A DNA stretch of 64,000 bases from Paramarasmius palmivorus (GCA_037176845.1 JAYKXP010000052.1:248001-312000), one strand, 5' to 3'; positions 34,638-47,895 are shown, counted from the first letter of the stretch. Translations and numbers: made by a program. Notes: generated by a model not told the origin, from the sequence alone.

Positions 34638-35850
34638 TTACAGATGTATTCTTTTCCCCTCTTTATTGCTCTTCCAGATAGCATCAATCACCTCTTTAGC
34701 CCGCAATGCATCCTCAATTGTTGCATATTCGCCTTCCTTCCCTTCCGCAAACAGATTCCAGTACCTCCCAGCCCTCTCTGACTCTGTGTCTGTCACGAAC
34801 ATCAACCTTCTCCCCGTTAAGCCATAGCTCTGGTTGGGCCCTCATGAACGTCTGACCTTTCATTCCTTCAGCATTGATCTTGATTACTCCTTTCTCTCCG
34901 TCGATCACCCAGAACAGCCCGGCGCCATGTTCATTCAGCACGTTTCGGATATTGACCGAAAGAACAGTACCGTCTTTGTTAGCAAACTGACCGCCAAATA
35001 CGACTTGATGAACATCGGATTGGGGAATAGGTTCACCAGTGGGTTTGCCAGATGCATCGAGAAGTTGCATGGTCGGGTACTGATTGGCGAGATGTGCGAT
35101 GACAGACGATATGGGTCCGAATAGGTAGTGGAGTACATCGACGAGATGTCCTCCGTCTATGTCGAGCATTGTAGCACCATTGACAGCGTCGCAGAGATAG
35201 CTATAAGAGGCGTATCCCAATGGCCCACGAGCGCCTGGGAAGCAGAATGAGGCAACCTAGAATGTGGATGAGTGACTGCAAGGATGAAGTAGCATAATAT
35301 GTGCGCACCAAAGATGTCGAGAGCACTCTCCCTAGCACTCCAGAATCAAGAATTTCTTTGATCTAGCTCAAGGTTAGACAACAAAGTGACACAGGATATG
35401 GCGACAACTGCTCACTCTTCTGACATATGCAGCTTGGCGTGTTTGGAACCCAACTAAAGTCCTAACACCGCTCTTCTGCGCTGCATCACTAATCTCTCTT
35501 GTGCCAGCTAGCTGATTTCCTGCCGGCCACTCGATGAACAGATCCTTCTTCGCCTGAATGACTGGGATAGCAGCATCAACATGGCCTGGGGTTCGCACCG
35601 AAATAGCTACCATATCTACATCGGGGTCATTGGCGATCTGTTCCGTGGATCCGTAGTATGCTTTCACGGAACGGGATGCAAGTTTGCTGTACTTTTCAGC
35701 ACTGGCATTCGCAGAATCGGGTTTCGTGGTTGATACCGCAACAATGGTATATTTCGATGAGAGGGGTGCTTCGAGGAGGGGTGGAACCAGAGCAGACGCG
35801 GCCCAGCCGTGGGCTGACAGACCAACAAAACCAAGTCGAATCGGCGACAT
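34638..35850 (-). pseudogene. GAL80-like oxidoreductase, copy 2 (single-base frameshift)
   Basis: Starts MSPIRLGFVGLSAHGWAAS at 35850 and keeps the three-exon plan of copy 1, with FIEWPAGNQ, VGFQTRQAAYV and TMLDIDGGHLVDVLHYLFG. The last exon is intact to LNGEKVDV (near 34797), where one extra base relative to copy 3 (GTCACGAACATC versus GTCACAACATC on the plus strand) shifts the frame; the original ending, reading IDAIWKSNKEGKRIHL, is left out of frame up to a TAA at 34638. This removes about 60 C-terminal residues. A base-call error is possible, since the rest looks healthy. Confidence 0.8.
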
Positions 35851-36557
35851 GAAGATGAAAGGGAACAAGTCGACCTGTTTTGTACCATCGCAATCGTTTA
35901 AATGAGATCACCGGGGCCCGACCACTGGGGTCTGATGACGAGGTGGTGATGACTACGGTTCAAATGCTACAAATCCAGCGCAGTCCGAGACCTAAGAGGC
36001 ATTGTCATCAGGACACACACCTCACATGGTAGCTTCGAGAACACTCCATTCTTCTCAGGCCGCCCTACTCATATATGGCCTCCGCCGAGAATGACCAATT
36101 AACGATGTATCATAGGATTGGCTACCACGCCTTCAGGTCAAAAGTTGGGATTATTGTGACTTTGATCTTGTAATCTAGACCAGAACCATCTATTGTCAAT
36201 GCTTAGATGTGATCAGAGGAAAAACGCACTATTTGAAGAAAAGAACTGTCGTCTTATTCCTACTTATATCGACTGACAGATGTCCTCTGAGCCGGTGTGG
36301 GTCCTGGTGATGGTGGTCTCGGACGAAACTAAAGTGATAGATAGATAGATTATGATAGCCTGTCACCGACGCTCTCACGCGATTTTTTCAAGCGAATGCT
36401 TTCCCAACGTTTGTCGTACTTTATTTCCAATGACGCCTTTATTCCTCGGCCAGGTAACAGTGAGTAAAGCAGTCAATTCAAAGCCAGGGTACAGAACGGT
36501 CACGAACTCGACACCAATATCCTATAGATAAACTCTCTTTCCTTCTTTGTTGCTCTT
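35851..36557. other. Intergenic between copies 2 and 3
   Basis: No gene. A short ATAG(ATAG)n run lies at about 36338-36350. It contains the copy 2 promoter. Confidence 0.4.
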
Positions 36558-37725
36558 CTAGATAGCATCGATCATCTCCTTAGCCCGCAATGCATCCTCA
36601 ATTGTCGCATATTCGCCTTCCTTCCCTTCCGCGAACGCATCCCAATACCTCCCGGCCCTCCCTGACTCTGTGTCTGTCACAACATCAACCTTTTCCCCAT
36701 CAAGCCATAGCTCTGGTTGGGCCCTCATAAACGTATGCCCATTCATCCTTTCAGCTGTGATCTTGATTGTTCCTTTCTCTCCGTCGGTAACCCAGAACAA
36801 CCCACCCCCGCCTTCGTTCTGTATATTCCGAATGTTGACCGAAAGAACAGTGCCGTCCTTGTTAGCGAACTGACCGCCAAACACAACTTGATGGACGTCG
36901 GACTGAGGAATGGGGTCACCAGTGGGATTTCCGGATGCATCAACGAGTTGGATGGTAGGATATTGGGTGGCGAGATGTCCAACAACAGAGGATATGGGGC
37001 CGAACAGGTAGTGGAGTACGTCGATGAGGTGTCCTCCATCTATGTCGAGCATTGTGTTGCCATTAGGCGCGTCGTAGAGATGGCTAGTAAAGGCGTAGCC
37101 TGTACGCCCGCGGACAGCTGGAAAACAGAATGAGGCGACCTAAATAAAGCGTAGGAGCCTCATGAGTAGTTGTAAGGGTAGACCACCATTGAGTAACGCA
37201 CAAGAGATGTCGAAAGTATTCTCCCCAGGGCACCGGAATCGAGGATTTCTTTGACCTAGAATCAAGATTGATGACAAACTAATATGGGATGTTGCAATGG
37301 ATACTCACTTTCTTCACATAGGCGGCTTGACGCGTCTGAAACCCAACCAAAGTTTTGACACTATTCTTGTCGCGTCAAATATCTCTCTTGTGCCCGCTAG
37401 TTGATTCCCACTCGATAAAAAGGCTCTTCTTCGCCTGGAGAACTGGCAAAGCAGCCTCCACATGGGCCGAGGTTCGTACCGCGACGGCTACCATGTCTAC
37501 GTCGGGATCATTGGCGATCTTGTCTGTCGATCCATGGTATGCCTTCACAGGGCCAGGGTTCGGTTTGCTGTACTTTTCAGCACTAGCGTTTGCGGAGTTG
37601 GGTTTGTGGTCGAGACTGCAGTGATGGTATATTTAGAAGAGAGAGGCTCTTCGAGAAGAGGGGGGACGAGAGTAGAAGCTGCCCAGCCTTGTGCTGATAG
37701 GCCAACGAAACCAAGTCGAATAGGT
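36558..37725 (-). pseudogene. GAL80-like oxidoreductase, copy 3 (decayed)
   Basis: The second domain is well preserved (TMLDIDGGHLIDVLHYLFG, VFGGQFANKDGTVLSVNIRN, FMRAQPELWLDGEKVDVV), but four lesions are visible. The start codon is replaced (LTPIPIRLGF with no in-frame ATG at the conserved place). One base is lost near 37605 after VSTTNP. About 8 bp are missing at the FIEWPAG motif near 37408, removing PAG. A TGG-to-TAG change at 36558 ends the protein about a dozen residues early. Confidence 0.85.
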
Positions 37726-37759
37726 ATAGGAGTGAGGAGGTGTAGGATTGAAAGTTGAG

Positions 37760-38260
37760 GGTGCTTAGCGAGTGAACATACCTGTGGTGTGGATATGGTG
37801 TGAGCGCACCATAGCAGCGAGTATAGCCTGCATCTTCTTCCAATACCGCTTGAGGTCCAAAGCTTTTGAGAGTGCGTCCTGCCGCGTGCAGCGGGTTCTT
37901 CGAATACGACCTCCATAAAATTCACTCCTCCACCCTCCGAAACAGCCCCTTCCTATCCTGCCCACAAGTCCCCTCGACCAACTTCATTCCCTACAGCCCA
38001 ATGGAATCTCGAGCGATTATCCTGCGGAACTTGGTGACTCGCTTGCCTTTCGTTCTTCATGGCTTCGTCTTCGTGTCAACATCCAATAAACAGGAATGTC
38101 CGTCGAGTGGGGTATTGAAGAATGCCTTTCCAAAGTGTTCCGAGATTGAGAAGGTCGAAAAATCCCTGATAGCTGAAGAGGTCATCATGGAAGATGTCGA
38201 GTGAGATTCCGGACCGGGAAATGCAACTCGCTTTCCTTCACACCGTCAACACCTCGAGCT
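37760..38260. repeat. Module X, copy 1 (also at 53.7 and 60.6 kb)
   Basis: Sequence related to 53690-54420 and 60630-62640. On the minus strand all three encode a similar short text: here VVFEEPAARGRTL, then KALDLKRYWKKMQAILAAMV. The plus side shares GGAATGTCCGTCGAGTGGGG-like stretches and GAGAAGGTCGAAAAATCCCT. It lies just upstream of the plus-strand GAL80-like copy 4. Probably a broken minus-strand gene of unknown function. Confidence 0.5.
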
Positions 38261-38604
38261 CTATCCTTTGGGATACGCACGACTGTGACATTCAAACGTA
38301 GGCTTTTATCTGTCTTCCCAATCTTCCAACTGACATCTTCCTATTGAAGTACTCTACCGCTCACGATACGCTGCACCCAGTACCCCATGTCCCGGTAGCT
38401 TCGGTATATATATACCTCATATTACAGAGGATTACAGAACATTGTAAGCTGGCATTATAAATTCACCTTCGAAATCTCACAATCGTATCCAACACAGACA
38501 GAGAAGCATGATCAACATGTTCACTACTTACCGATAGACCTCCGTACTCGACGAATATAAGCCAACTTCCCAAACCATACGACCTCATCGCACTCATTAT
38601 CGAA

Positions 38605-39818
38605 ATATCTCCCATTAAACTCGGATTCGTCGGTCTCTCTGCAAGTGGCTGGGCAGCTACTACCCTCACTCAGCCTCTTTTCGAAGAGCCGCTCTCATTG
38701 AAATACACCTTGACCGCCATATCGACTACCAATCCCACTTCCGCGAATGCTAGTGTCGAAAAATACAGCAAGCTCACATCCTATACCGTGAAGCCTTACC
38801 ACGGCTCCACCGAGTACATCGCGAACGATCCAAACGTCGACATAGTGGCCATCTCTGTGCGAACCCCTGCGCACGTTGATGCTGCTCTACCTGTCTTTGA
38901 AGGGAAGAAACTTTTTTTATCGAGTGGCCAGCTGGGAGCCAGTTGACTGGTACAACCAAGATCGCAGAAGCTGCGAAGAAGAACGGCGTTAGGACATTGG
39001 TTGGATTCCAGACTCATCAGGCTATGTATGTTCAAAAGGTCTGACTAGATTCCTTACCAACATCTTTCCGAAACTGACATTGACATCTAGATCAAAGAAA
39101 TTCTCGATTCTGGTGACCTGGGACACATCCTCGCTACCTCTTTAGTACGCATCCCCATCCCATAAAACAATCACCAACTAATAACCACACCCAGGTCGTC
39201 TCCTGCTACCCCGACGCTCGAGGTCCAATCGCTTTCGAATTCTTCAACTACGCCATAGACCCCTCCAACGGCTCCACCATGCTCGACATCGACGGAGGTC
39301 ACCTTATCGACGTCCTCCACTACCTCTTTGGCCCCATCGCGTCCGTTACAGGACATCTAACCAACCAATACCCGATTTACCAACCCATCGATCACATCTC
39401 CGGTAAACCCACCGGAGAACCTCAACCCCAAAGCGACATCCACCAAATCATATTCGGTGTTCAGTTCGCTAACAAGGATGGCACCGTTCTGTCTGTCAAC
39501 ATCCGAAATGTGCTGTCTGGGCATGGCGCCGGACTGTTCTGGGTGATTGACGGCGAGAAAGGAACGCTGAAAATCAGAGCCGATGGGATGAAGGGACAGT
39601 CATTCATGCGAGCCCAGCCGGAGTTGTCGCTTAACGGGGAGAAGGTCGAGGTTGCAGCGGATACTGAAGCAGAGAGGTGTGCAAGGTATTGGAATATGTT
39701 TTCTGAGGGAGCGGAAGGTGAATATGCTACGATGGAGAATGCATTGCAAACTAAGAAGGTTGTTGACGCGATTTTCAGGAGCAACTTGAACAACGAGGGC
39801 AGGAAGGTCGATTTGTGA
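38605..39818 (+). pseudogene. GAL80-like oxidoreductase, copy 4 (plus strand, decayed)
   Basis: Homology begins ISPIKLGFVGLSASGWAAT, where the usual ATG is ATA. The first exon breaks at a T homopolymer near 38915, so FIEWPAGSQL is reached only after a frame change; LVGFQTHQAMYVQK follows. The second and third exons are clean: IKEILDSGDLGHILATSL, then TMLDIDGGHLIDVLHYLFG to GRKVDL and a TGA at 39818. It is inverted relative to copies 1-3. Confidence 0.85.
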
Positions 39819-40370
39819 TAATCCCAAGACTGGTATCTTACCTGACTTTTCCGTTCATCCTTGAAGCTTCACGTTCGGCTATATTATATGTATCTTGGTA
39901 CTGTACACCAGCAAGTTTTTAGATACATACATATCAGACAAATAACACGATCTTTGCGCAACAGCAAGGTGAACACAGTAGAGCTTGGAACATCACTCAA
40001 TGATGTGTGAACAAGCCGTACTTCGATATCAACATCTACAAAATATCGACGTAGGAAGTCAGCAGATATCAGCATAAGAGCGCAATCCCATCTTGACCAT
40101 GGTTCTCTTGCCTGAATCCTGGAGTTTGCGTCTTAGCGGGGATGAGTGCTCTTGCTTGATATTCTTTGTTGGCCAATAGTAGGTATGGCTTGGACGTCAC
40201 GATCTACTACCTGAACTTGCCCAGCCGAGATCCGAAGGTCGATATCTAAAAGGCATGTACGAGGTCACAGTCAGAAGATTCCCGAGAGCACATTGCTGGG
40301 CTGGGCCTCACCGGTCGGATGTGCCTGTACACTGTGAGTTGCAGCGCAGGTTCTCGGACATACCCCCTGA
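39819..40370. other. Intergenic, 3' of copy 4
   Basis: No gene seen; ends at the target duplication CCCCCTGA (40363-40370) of the next element. Confidence 0.4.
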
Positions 40371-40853
40371 TAGGGGTGCCAACGGGCCGGGTCGACCCAT
40401 CGGGTTACCGGGTCTATCGGGCCACGGGTAGACCCGGTAACCCGAACGGGTCCTATATAAATTTTCAAACTTGAGAATCTAATGGAATTTAATCATTTTT
40501 TGCATTCAAATTAGTAGATATAATTATATACTATACATTTCTACACACATCAAACTGAGAGACCTCTGAAATGTTCAATTTTGGGGAGTTTCTTAGGCCG
40601 GACCGACGGGCGCCTAAATATGACGTCATCAGATCGGCCCAATCACTACCCTCTCAACAACCAATTCAGCACCGGAAACAATAGTATTTAGCTGTAAATA
40701 TTCCTATGTGCTCTGTTAAGTATTTCTATAATACAATAAAGTACGATAAAAGTGTCAAAAATAAAATAAAAAATACCGGGTCAAACCCGCGGGTTCCGGG
40801 TCGGGTTCGGGTTTGGACCCGTACCCGACCCGCCCGACCCGTTGGCATCCCTA
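40371..40853. mobile_element. 483-bp hAT-type MITE
   Basis: Inverted tips TAGGGGTGCCAACGGGCCGG (left) and TAGGGATGCCAACGGGTCGG (right, inward), with a perfect 8-bp duplication CCCCCTGA at 40363-40370 and 40854-40861. GC-rich CGGGT/ACCCG subterminal repeats surround an AT-rich core (40450-40780) with no coding capacity. The repeat style matches the autonomous-type hAT at 17198 but the tips differ, so it is mobilised by another hAT family. Confidence 0.92.
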
Positions 40854-40861
40854 CCCCCTGA

Positions 40862-42555
40862 AAGTTAGTCTAGATAGGCGAAAGGAGAGAAGGTAAGTGT
40901 TGATTAGCAGGGATAGACTCGAGAATCAAACTGCGACATTACCCTCGTTGGGTAGATAGTTTTGAAGAGGTACCTTCTGCATTAGGTAGTCAGTTGAAAT
41001 TTCAACGTTGGCTCGTGAAGGTGATTCTGCCAGATGTACTTCTCGGTATTTCGGGGTGCTATGCGTTGCGATTGACGTTCACATGAGTATCTTCATTGTG
41101 CCAGATTTTACTATATATTACTACCAGAGGAATCAGTGATACTGAACAAAGACGTAGCCGAAGACGTGCTGTAGATCATGAGCGGTTCTCCACTTCAGAA
41201 AACGCAAAAATCGGTCATAGCCGCCGTCTTGGGCAACCTAGTCAATCTTTCTCCGTGTACTCCTGCATATCCCACCTCTGTCTCCGAGTCCGGGTTCACA
41301 CCTCTTCATCCTTCAGAGCATCCAATCTCGATCATGGTGATGTGGTCGCATCGGGAGGATGTGCGGTGTCACTCAAAGACGATAAAAATTTGGATAAGTT
41401 GCACAAATATATTTTGAATCTCGTGAGCACGGTCGTTACATGAAAGTTCGAAGGTGGTAGGTGGTTGTGGAGAGCGACAATTCATGCCATGGTCATTGGT
41501 CACCGACGGAGGCTGCTTTTGGGCTGCTTAGTGGTTAGATGAAATTAAGGATACTCTGGAGTTTTGAAGTTGACATACCCTCAGTACCTACACCCGGATT
41601 GACCAAACGGAAACTATAAGGCTTCAGGATTGTGAAGAAGATAGAGCATACTCGCAGAAAGGGGCCGGTTAGACTAATTGACCTGCCCTAAAGCACCAAC
41701 TTCAAGTTAGCGCTCGGCGTCCTGGTGTCTTTTGACAACGACCAACAATATTGCTGTCAATCTTTTTCCTGTCCTCCATCCACGTTCTGAGGAGACGCAT
41801 ATTCGTGCAGCACGAGGCATTCTCTACTCTGGCATTAAGTCTCAGCCTTCCTAGGCTAGTTTGAGGCTAGTAAAATAGATCGTGAGTCGAATTTCATCGC
41901 TACACTGGCAGTACAGTTTGTTTCTAGTTCATTCCGAGTTCGTATTCGAGAACTGATCCTTTTACTAGGTCCTACACTGGGCTTCGGGGGATCCGTATTC
42001 TTTTATTTTCACTTGATTCTCACTGAAACTCTCAACACTTCACCGAAATAAAATGGTTATCCTGTCTCGTGAATATTTGAATCGTTGTGCATTAGCCATG
42101 TTTCTCCTCGGAAATCGATCATACCAGCAGACGTAACCATTTTGGCTACCGGATCAACATCCCCACCAAATCTTGCACATCTCACGTCGAAGCTAGCACC
42201 TCACAAGTTCATCTGGAATCCAGTGGCCAGGGTATACCATATTCTCAGGCCTCCGTAAAACCAGCTAATCCTCTGGCAGTGTATGCCATTTTAGCATTAC
42301 CGCCAGCTTGTTCCCCTTATATACTCCTCGCTCGCATAGCAATGGTACCTCAGCGCTCAGCACTCGTTCGTGTATTAGCGCTCTCCGTGCTATCAGCGAG
42401 AGGCGCGGCATGACCATAAGGAATGATAGGGTTCTGTCAGCTCCTGTGTTGGGCAGTGTGAGAGCTTCTCCCGTCCTCGTGGTGAACATGCCTCAAAACA
42501 CACATACACAGCGTTTCCGTGTCTCTTCATTGATCTCCTACCTCCATCGCCTCCC
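40862..42555. other. Intergenic, leading into tandem unit A
   Basis: A plus-strand frame at 41178-41417 (MSGSPLQKTQKSVIAAVLGN) is unsupported. The string TTGACCTGCCCTAAAGC with nearby TTAGCGCTCGGCG at about 41680 recurs at about 46645, marking a duplicated boundary. From about 42350 the sequence aligns with the upstream parts of units B (47690) and C (55590), so it contains the unit A promoter. Confidence 0.4.
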
Positions 42556-44778
42556 ATGTCCTTTTTCCAGGGATCCAATCGTTTTGCTATTGAAGGCGGA
42601 ACATTCTCGTCTGTTGGCAGGGACCAACATGTTAGCATAGTACAGTGTTCACATCACAAGGAGAAAATCCAGACAATCCTAGACGAGGTACGCTGCCGAG
42701 CGAATAGAGATCGGTACTTTCCTGACATCTGCGTACTTCCGAGTCAGTATCAGGACATTCCAACCGGAAAAGTGTATCTTAAGCGGAAGATCGCAGAAAC
42801 TGAAGTGCGGAGGAACAAAAAAGGATGGAGAAAACTGAACGCTCGTCGGACTATCTGCGTCGCTGGAGTTCACGGTGAAGACAAAGAAGAAGAGTTTATG
42901 CATGTCCAGTACAGTGGACCCGATGCAGCCAAGGTCAAGATCATCTCCTGTTCTGTGTATGTGCTCACTGAATAGAGTATTCTGTCCAGGCCTGCAAATT
43001 AGATTTTGATACTTTTTCGAGCGTCAAGTGAGAGCCTGTGAATCACGAAAACTTTTGCATCGCGTACTGATCCCAGCGCAGGAACATTAACTACGTTCAG
43101 CTACTTGGCTACAGTGGTAATATGAATGCACTGCCTGCACTGGTGTTTTACGACGGTAAGATTGACATTCCCCCTGCACTTTGCCGGCTCATTTCTAAGT
43201 GTGCTACAGCCCTCGTGCCAGTTTCCCATATATTGGAACGTAACAACTTCTCACCGGTCTTGTTGACCTATTTTTCCTATCAAGTATGTTCCAACATATA
43301 CATTTAACTCTTGCTTTCTAGTTGTTTCTTATTTATTTATTTTTCGTCTAGGCTGTCGTAGTGCAAGGCTTGGATGACAAATTAGTATGTCACATTCAGC
43401 GAGATGGTTGCCTAAACCTAATTCCTTGAACGTCTAGTTATGTCGAGAGCTTTGGCTTAACCCGAGGACTGGTTTCCTACACATCGGGCCCGTTGTCATG
43501 GATTCTAGCAACGTAATTTACGAACTCGCCAGTCTATCGACCGCTCTAGTAAATCAAGCACCTTCCCTGACTCTCCAAACATACAGCGAAACCCGCGTTC
43601 TTTTCGAATACCTCAATGGAACGCTCTCGATAAGCGACATCATTCGAGGCATACGCTACTCCAATAAAGCATCCCTCGATTATCCAAATGATGAAGACGC
43701 AAAATTTATTCTATCATCTCTACCTGGCACAATTTACCACCAAAGCTCTCGGGAAATCATCGCTCAATACCCGGATTTCAGAGAGGGATGGTATTATGAG
43801 TTCTGGGAAAGGGTTTCCATCTTACCGGAAGCTCTGCAAGGAAGCGCATCTACAATGGACGATGGATCCATGAGGTGTGTCTGGAATGGTGGCAAAGTGG
43901 ATGTTTAGGCTGATTGTGATTCCAGGTTCACGTTGAAACTGTCGGATATAGGAGTCCTAGAGTCGTTTGAGTCGTGTTATGACTTGTGTCCCTGGGAATC
44001 ATGGGTAGGCTTGGCGGATTCATGGTTATCGCAGGCGCATGGTATTTTTAGCCAACTTGGGATCGGAGAGGATGGATGGGATGAACATTGTAAGTTTCAT
44101 TGTGGTTCTCTTCGACTGAGAGTACTGATTGAATCATGATAGGCACAGTGAGACAGTTTTGGGTCAGTTTCAAACGCGTCGAGGAGCATGGGGCATCCCA
44201 TACATGCATGGATATATCAGAGGAAACAGCAATTTACCTTTTCATCCGACCAATTCCCCGTCCATGCGACGATGAAGAACGATGGGATTCCTGGCTGAGA
44301 GATACCAAGTATTACTGGTCGTTCGACTCTTCTGGGGTCGAAGAGATGTCGGAGCATGAACGGCTGAATCTGGGGCTTCCGGTGTTTACGACCGAGATAG
44401 GATTGTGGCATACTTGGTGGGACCGCGAAGCCTACGACATTTTCGAGATGATTCATCGTTCTCGAGGTTTTGAGCCCACATCGATGGAGCTTGCTACATC
44501 TCTTGAATACCCGATCTTGGAAGTGGCTGGTAGAGAGCCACGTTTCGAGGAATTAAATGACGATTGTGAGTTTTCAACACCGTCGCCTTTCAACCAAGTG
44601 CGCTAATGTCAACTTTGAAAATGTAGATGGTACCAGCGAAGCCATGGACATCGACGGTCTCACTTCAACATTTTCGGCGTTCAACGTCGACTTGGATAGC
44701 ATGACTATCGACGAAATGGCTATCCCATGCATGTCATTTAATGAGCAGCGTTGTGATGATGCTATGGAAATAGATTAG
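42556..44778 (+). CDS. Tandem family gene A, protein of unknown function
   Basis: About ten exons with short introns, beginning MSFFQGSNRFAIEGGTFSSV and ending EQRCDDAMEID. Recognisable stretches in order: KVYLKRKIAETEVRRNKKGW, TICVAGVHGEDKEEEFMHV, NALPALVFYD then ALVPVSHILERNNFSPVLL, SLTLQTYSETRVLFEYLNGT, HGASHTCMDISEETAIYLFI, PIPRPCDDEERWDSWLRDTK. From memory this is the layout of a very large mushroom-specific family (Gly-rich start, Tyr/Lys block, Ala-Leu-Val-Pro block) with no assigned function. No signal peptide or membrane segment. All frames stay open, so copy A is probably a working gene. The C-terminus is acidic with Met/Asp repeats. Confidence 0.72.
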
Positions 44779-45799
44779 GCCCGGTCCAAGCATCTCTCAC
44801 TCCCATTACTATATATGTTGCCCATTCTTCAGGTACAACAAGGGAAACAAGCACGAGCTACGCGGTACTGGCTGTTGCATACTTCGCCTTCCTAGTACCT
44901 ATCTTATGGATTCTTTTGACTAGTAGAGAATAGATGTATCATTTATATCCTGGAATTGATAGGCATACAGTGCACTTCCAGATCTACATTTCGCCCACTG
45001 ATACTACTTGTAGACAACGCGAGATGCCCCACGAGCACACAGCCTGAGGCACTGGTCTATAGGTGATGAGCAACCCACATCCCTTTCCGAGATCCTCTGT
45101 ACGCTATAGTGGAGAGAGAGCATTTACGCATCCCAGGAATGTATACACTACGCGTCAGGTCAGACAGTATGCGAATGAAAGAACAAGGGCACATACACGA
45201 GCTGGTTTCCACATACAAGGTTCGCTCCCTCCTCCCTGTCCCCTAGTCCTGTATTAGCCAGAGATGGCCCGTAGCTTGTGTTCCAGGCTGCTCGTAATAG
45301 CGGTGAGCAGAGGCTACTCTCCGAACATTCTCTCTTGGGCTTGGCTCGGACTGGTGATACCGATGGATCCACTGAGTAGCAGAATGCATTCTGAGATTCA
45401 CAGCGAGTGTTCCTGATTGATGAGCTGGTCTTCCCGGTACTAAAGTTCTGCATCGGTAGACGATCGATGTTAATAGCTGTAAAACGCGGTGAGACTTGTG
45501 AGGAAGTGTGATGTTCGATAGACTCACCATGGCGAAATACCCTCAAGCTCCAGGAGCCCAGCGCATTCTGCCGACCCCGCTACAGCCTAGAACTGGAATC
45601 GTAGTTGTGCAGAACAGAGCCAGTGAATATCATATGCGAGAACGTATCCTAGATTCTGAGTGTTTTTCAGTACCTGTAAGATCCAATGTTATAAACGAAT
45701 CTACGGGTTTCTGGAGATGGTAGACGTACTGGGACGATGATTGGGTCGTGATATACCAGTGAATGTTGAGCGCTGATCCCACTACCAAGGACGTAGACA

Positions 45800-46640
45800 G
45801 CTGGTAGTTTCTGGATTAAGGAACAAGGTGAGTTTCGTCCTAATTATTGACGGCGAGAGACACACCCAAAAGCACCTCTCAAAACGGACGAATACTTGAC
45901 GGCTGGGAAATACCATCTTCTCAGCGGGCAATGCACTTTGATACCCTGTCCATTTACTATCCCAATTCTCCGTTTCCTACGTCGCGACATTCCTTGGAGG
46001 TACCCAAACGGGCTCGGTTGAGGCGGAGAAAGAGGTCGGAAAAGAGGTCCCTTTGGAATATGGGGGTGGTCACCCGTCACTGCTAGGATTTCCATTGGTC
46101 ATTGAAAGGGAGTTGTTGAGATTGCCGGTGGAGCGGGGAATGATCCAATTCTTTCTGAATACCCGGAATGTGTTGAATGAACATGGGGCTTGGGTGTTCT
46201 GAGGCGGAAAATTATCGCAGAGGGACAGATGTTATAGGAGGTTGGCCGGCACAATTGGTGTTGAAGCTAATACAGAGGAGAGGCGCGTGTCGGAACGGAT
46301 ACAACTGAGGGGATAGTCGGGGAATGAAAGGGCAGATTTTTCAGAGCTCAGCCAGAAGTGTGTTTCAATGGATGAGGGACTGGTGTCGAACCGAATACAG
46401 ACGAGAGGTGCGTGGGGATTTGGGAGAACTTTGCTGTGTTACTCTTGTCTATGTTGTAGTGCATGTTGGTGGTCATTTCGTTAATGAGAATGAGAATCCC
46501 CCAGCCCTCTACGAACATCTGGGACATGTTAAACTCGAAAGAACACGAGGCAGAGATGTTCTGGGTTATGGATGGCGAACAACTTCAACAAGATTACTGC
46601 GGAGGAACGGGGATAAGTAGATGTTGCATGGTAGGGTGCT
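45800..46640 (+). pseudogene. Shattered GAL80-like sequence downstream of gene A
   Basis: Fragments in several frames match the second domain of the GAL80-like genes: NTRNVLNEHGAWVF (near 46160) for RNVLTEHGAGLYW; GNERADFSELSQKCVSMDEG (near 46320) for GMKGQSFMRAQPELWLNG in a neighbouring frame; and a second set near 46480-46600 with GGHFVNENE and FWVMDGEQ for GGQFANKD and FWVIDGEK. Many frameshifts and stops. Two overlapping sets suggest more than one relic is joined here. Confidence 0.55.
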
Positions 46641-47690
46641 TTATTGACCTGCCCTAAAGCCGAAGCGCCAGATTAGCGCTCAGCGCACGGACCATCTCTT
46701 CTCAATACCACCATGTCATTTCCTCTCTCTCGGTTCTACATCCTCCTTAACCCATATAGCCTACCATCCAGCGTGAACTCGTGGTAAACGCGCTCATATT
46801 CTGACCGCGCCGAGATCTGAGTCGTGAGTTTTCAACTTATCATATTTTCTTTGCGTCTACTCATGGTTGGATAGCTCATAGCGCTTCATTTCATACCCTA
46901 TACAAGACTCCCAGTCTACCGTATGACTTTTCAACAAACCCAGCCACATTCAGCGTCTCAAGGGGCACGTACTTTTTAGTGAGTGTCCTAGTACCTACTA
47001 CCTGCACTCTTTAACCCCGATGGCAACACCCATCCAGTGGTTCAAAATGTCGATTCGTTACAATGTTATCCTAAATATCTTGAATCGCACACTGTTCCCA
47101 TTCATCAAAGTTTAGCAATGGAGTAATATGAATTCTCTTTGGCCTACCGCATCCACTACTCTCCCGGCCTGCGTCGACCATTCAACCTACCAACCTCGTT
47201 GAATCCATACCTGAGCTCCATTCCGCCAGTCATCATTATCCGGAGAGTTTGGAAATCGACACCCAAGGGGTTTAAAGGGGAAAAAGCAAGAATCCGAGAG
47301 TTCAAGGGGAGAGCTCGTTAGACGTAGATGTGGTGCTGGCCTTTTTACAACTTCGATACCCTGGCACCCTTACGCCCTTGTACACCTTCCGTACGGATAA
47401 CTGAACATTCCCCGAATACTTCCGAAACCTCACTTGCGCACTTCCTCATCCGCGTCCTTTGATAGCCATAACCAAAACTCACGACAATACGCCATTTATG
47501 TGTGCTAGGCAGGAGAAGATACGTGAACCTGAAAGCATGCACGGAGCACCTACAACCCACTATGACTTCGGGTGGACTAGGGCCGAGGTGTATGTTGGCG
47601 AGGTACCGATGTCGTGGAAGGAATCGCACGATTGGAATACGGAAGGAGCGGGTGTAGAGAGGTGATGACCCCAGCGCGTATTTCAGCGTT
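46641..47690. other. Spacer between units A and B
   Basis: No gene; about 1 kb with no counterpart found between B and C. Confidence 0.35.
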
Positions 47691-47895
47691 AGTGCTGTCT
47701 GTGCTATCAGCAAAAGGCGCGGTCATGCTGTATTGTTTTGGTACGCACGACCGTTGGGGATGATAAGGTTCTGTCAATTCCTCTGTGCTGGGCAGTGCGA
47801 GGGCTTCTCCCGTCCTCGTGGTGAACATGCCTCAAAACACACATATACAGCGTTTCCGTGTCTCTTCATTGCTCCTCCTACCTCCATCGCCTCCC

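Noticed and set aside
45160..45546. Minus-strand ORF conserved with 50635-50952
   Set aside because: Conservation is explained by duplication of the whole segment; frames differ in length between copies and no motif is present.
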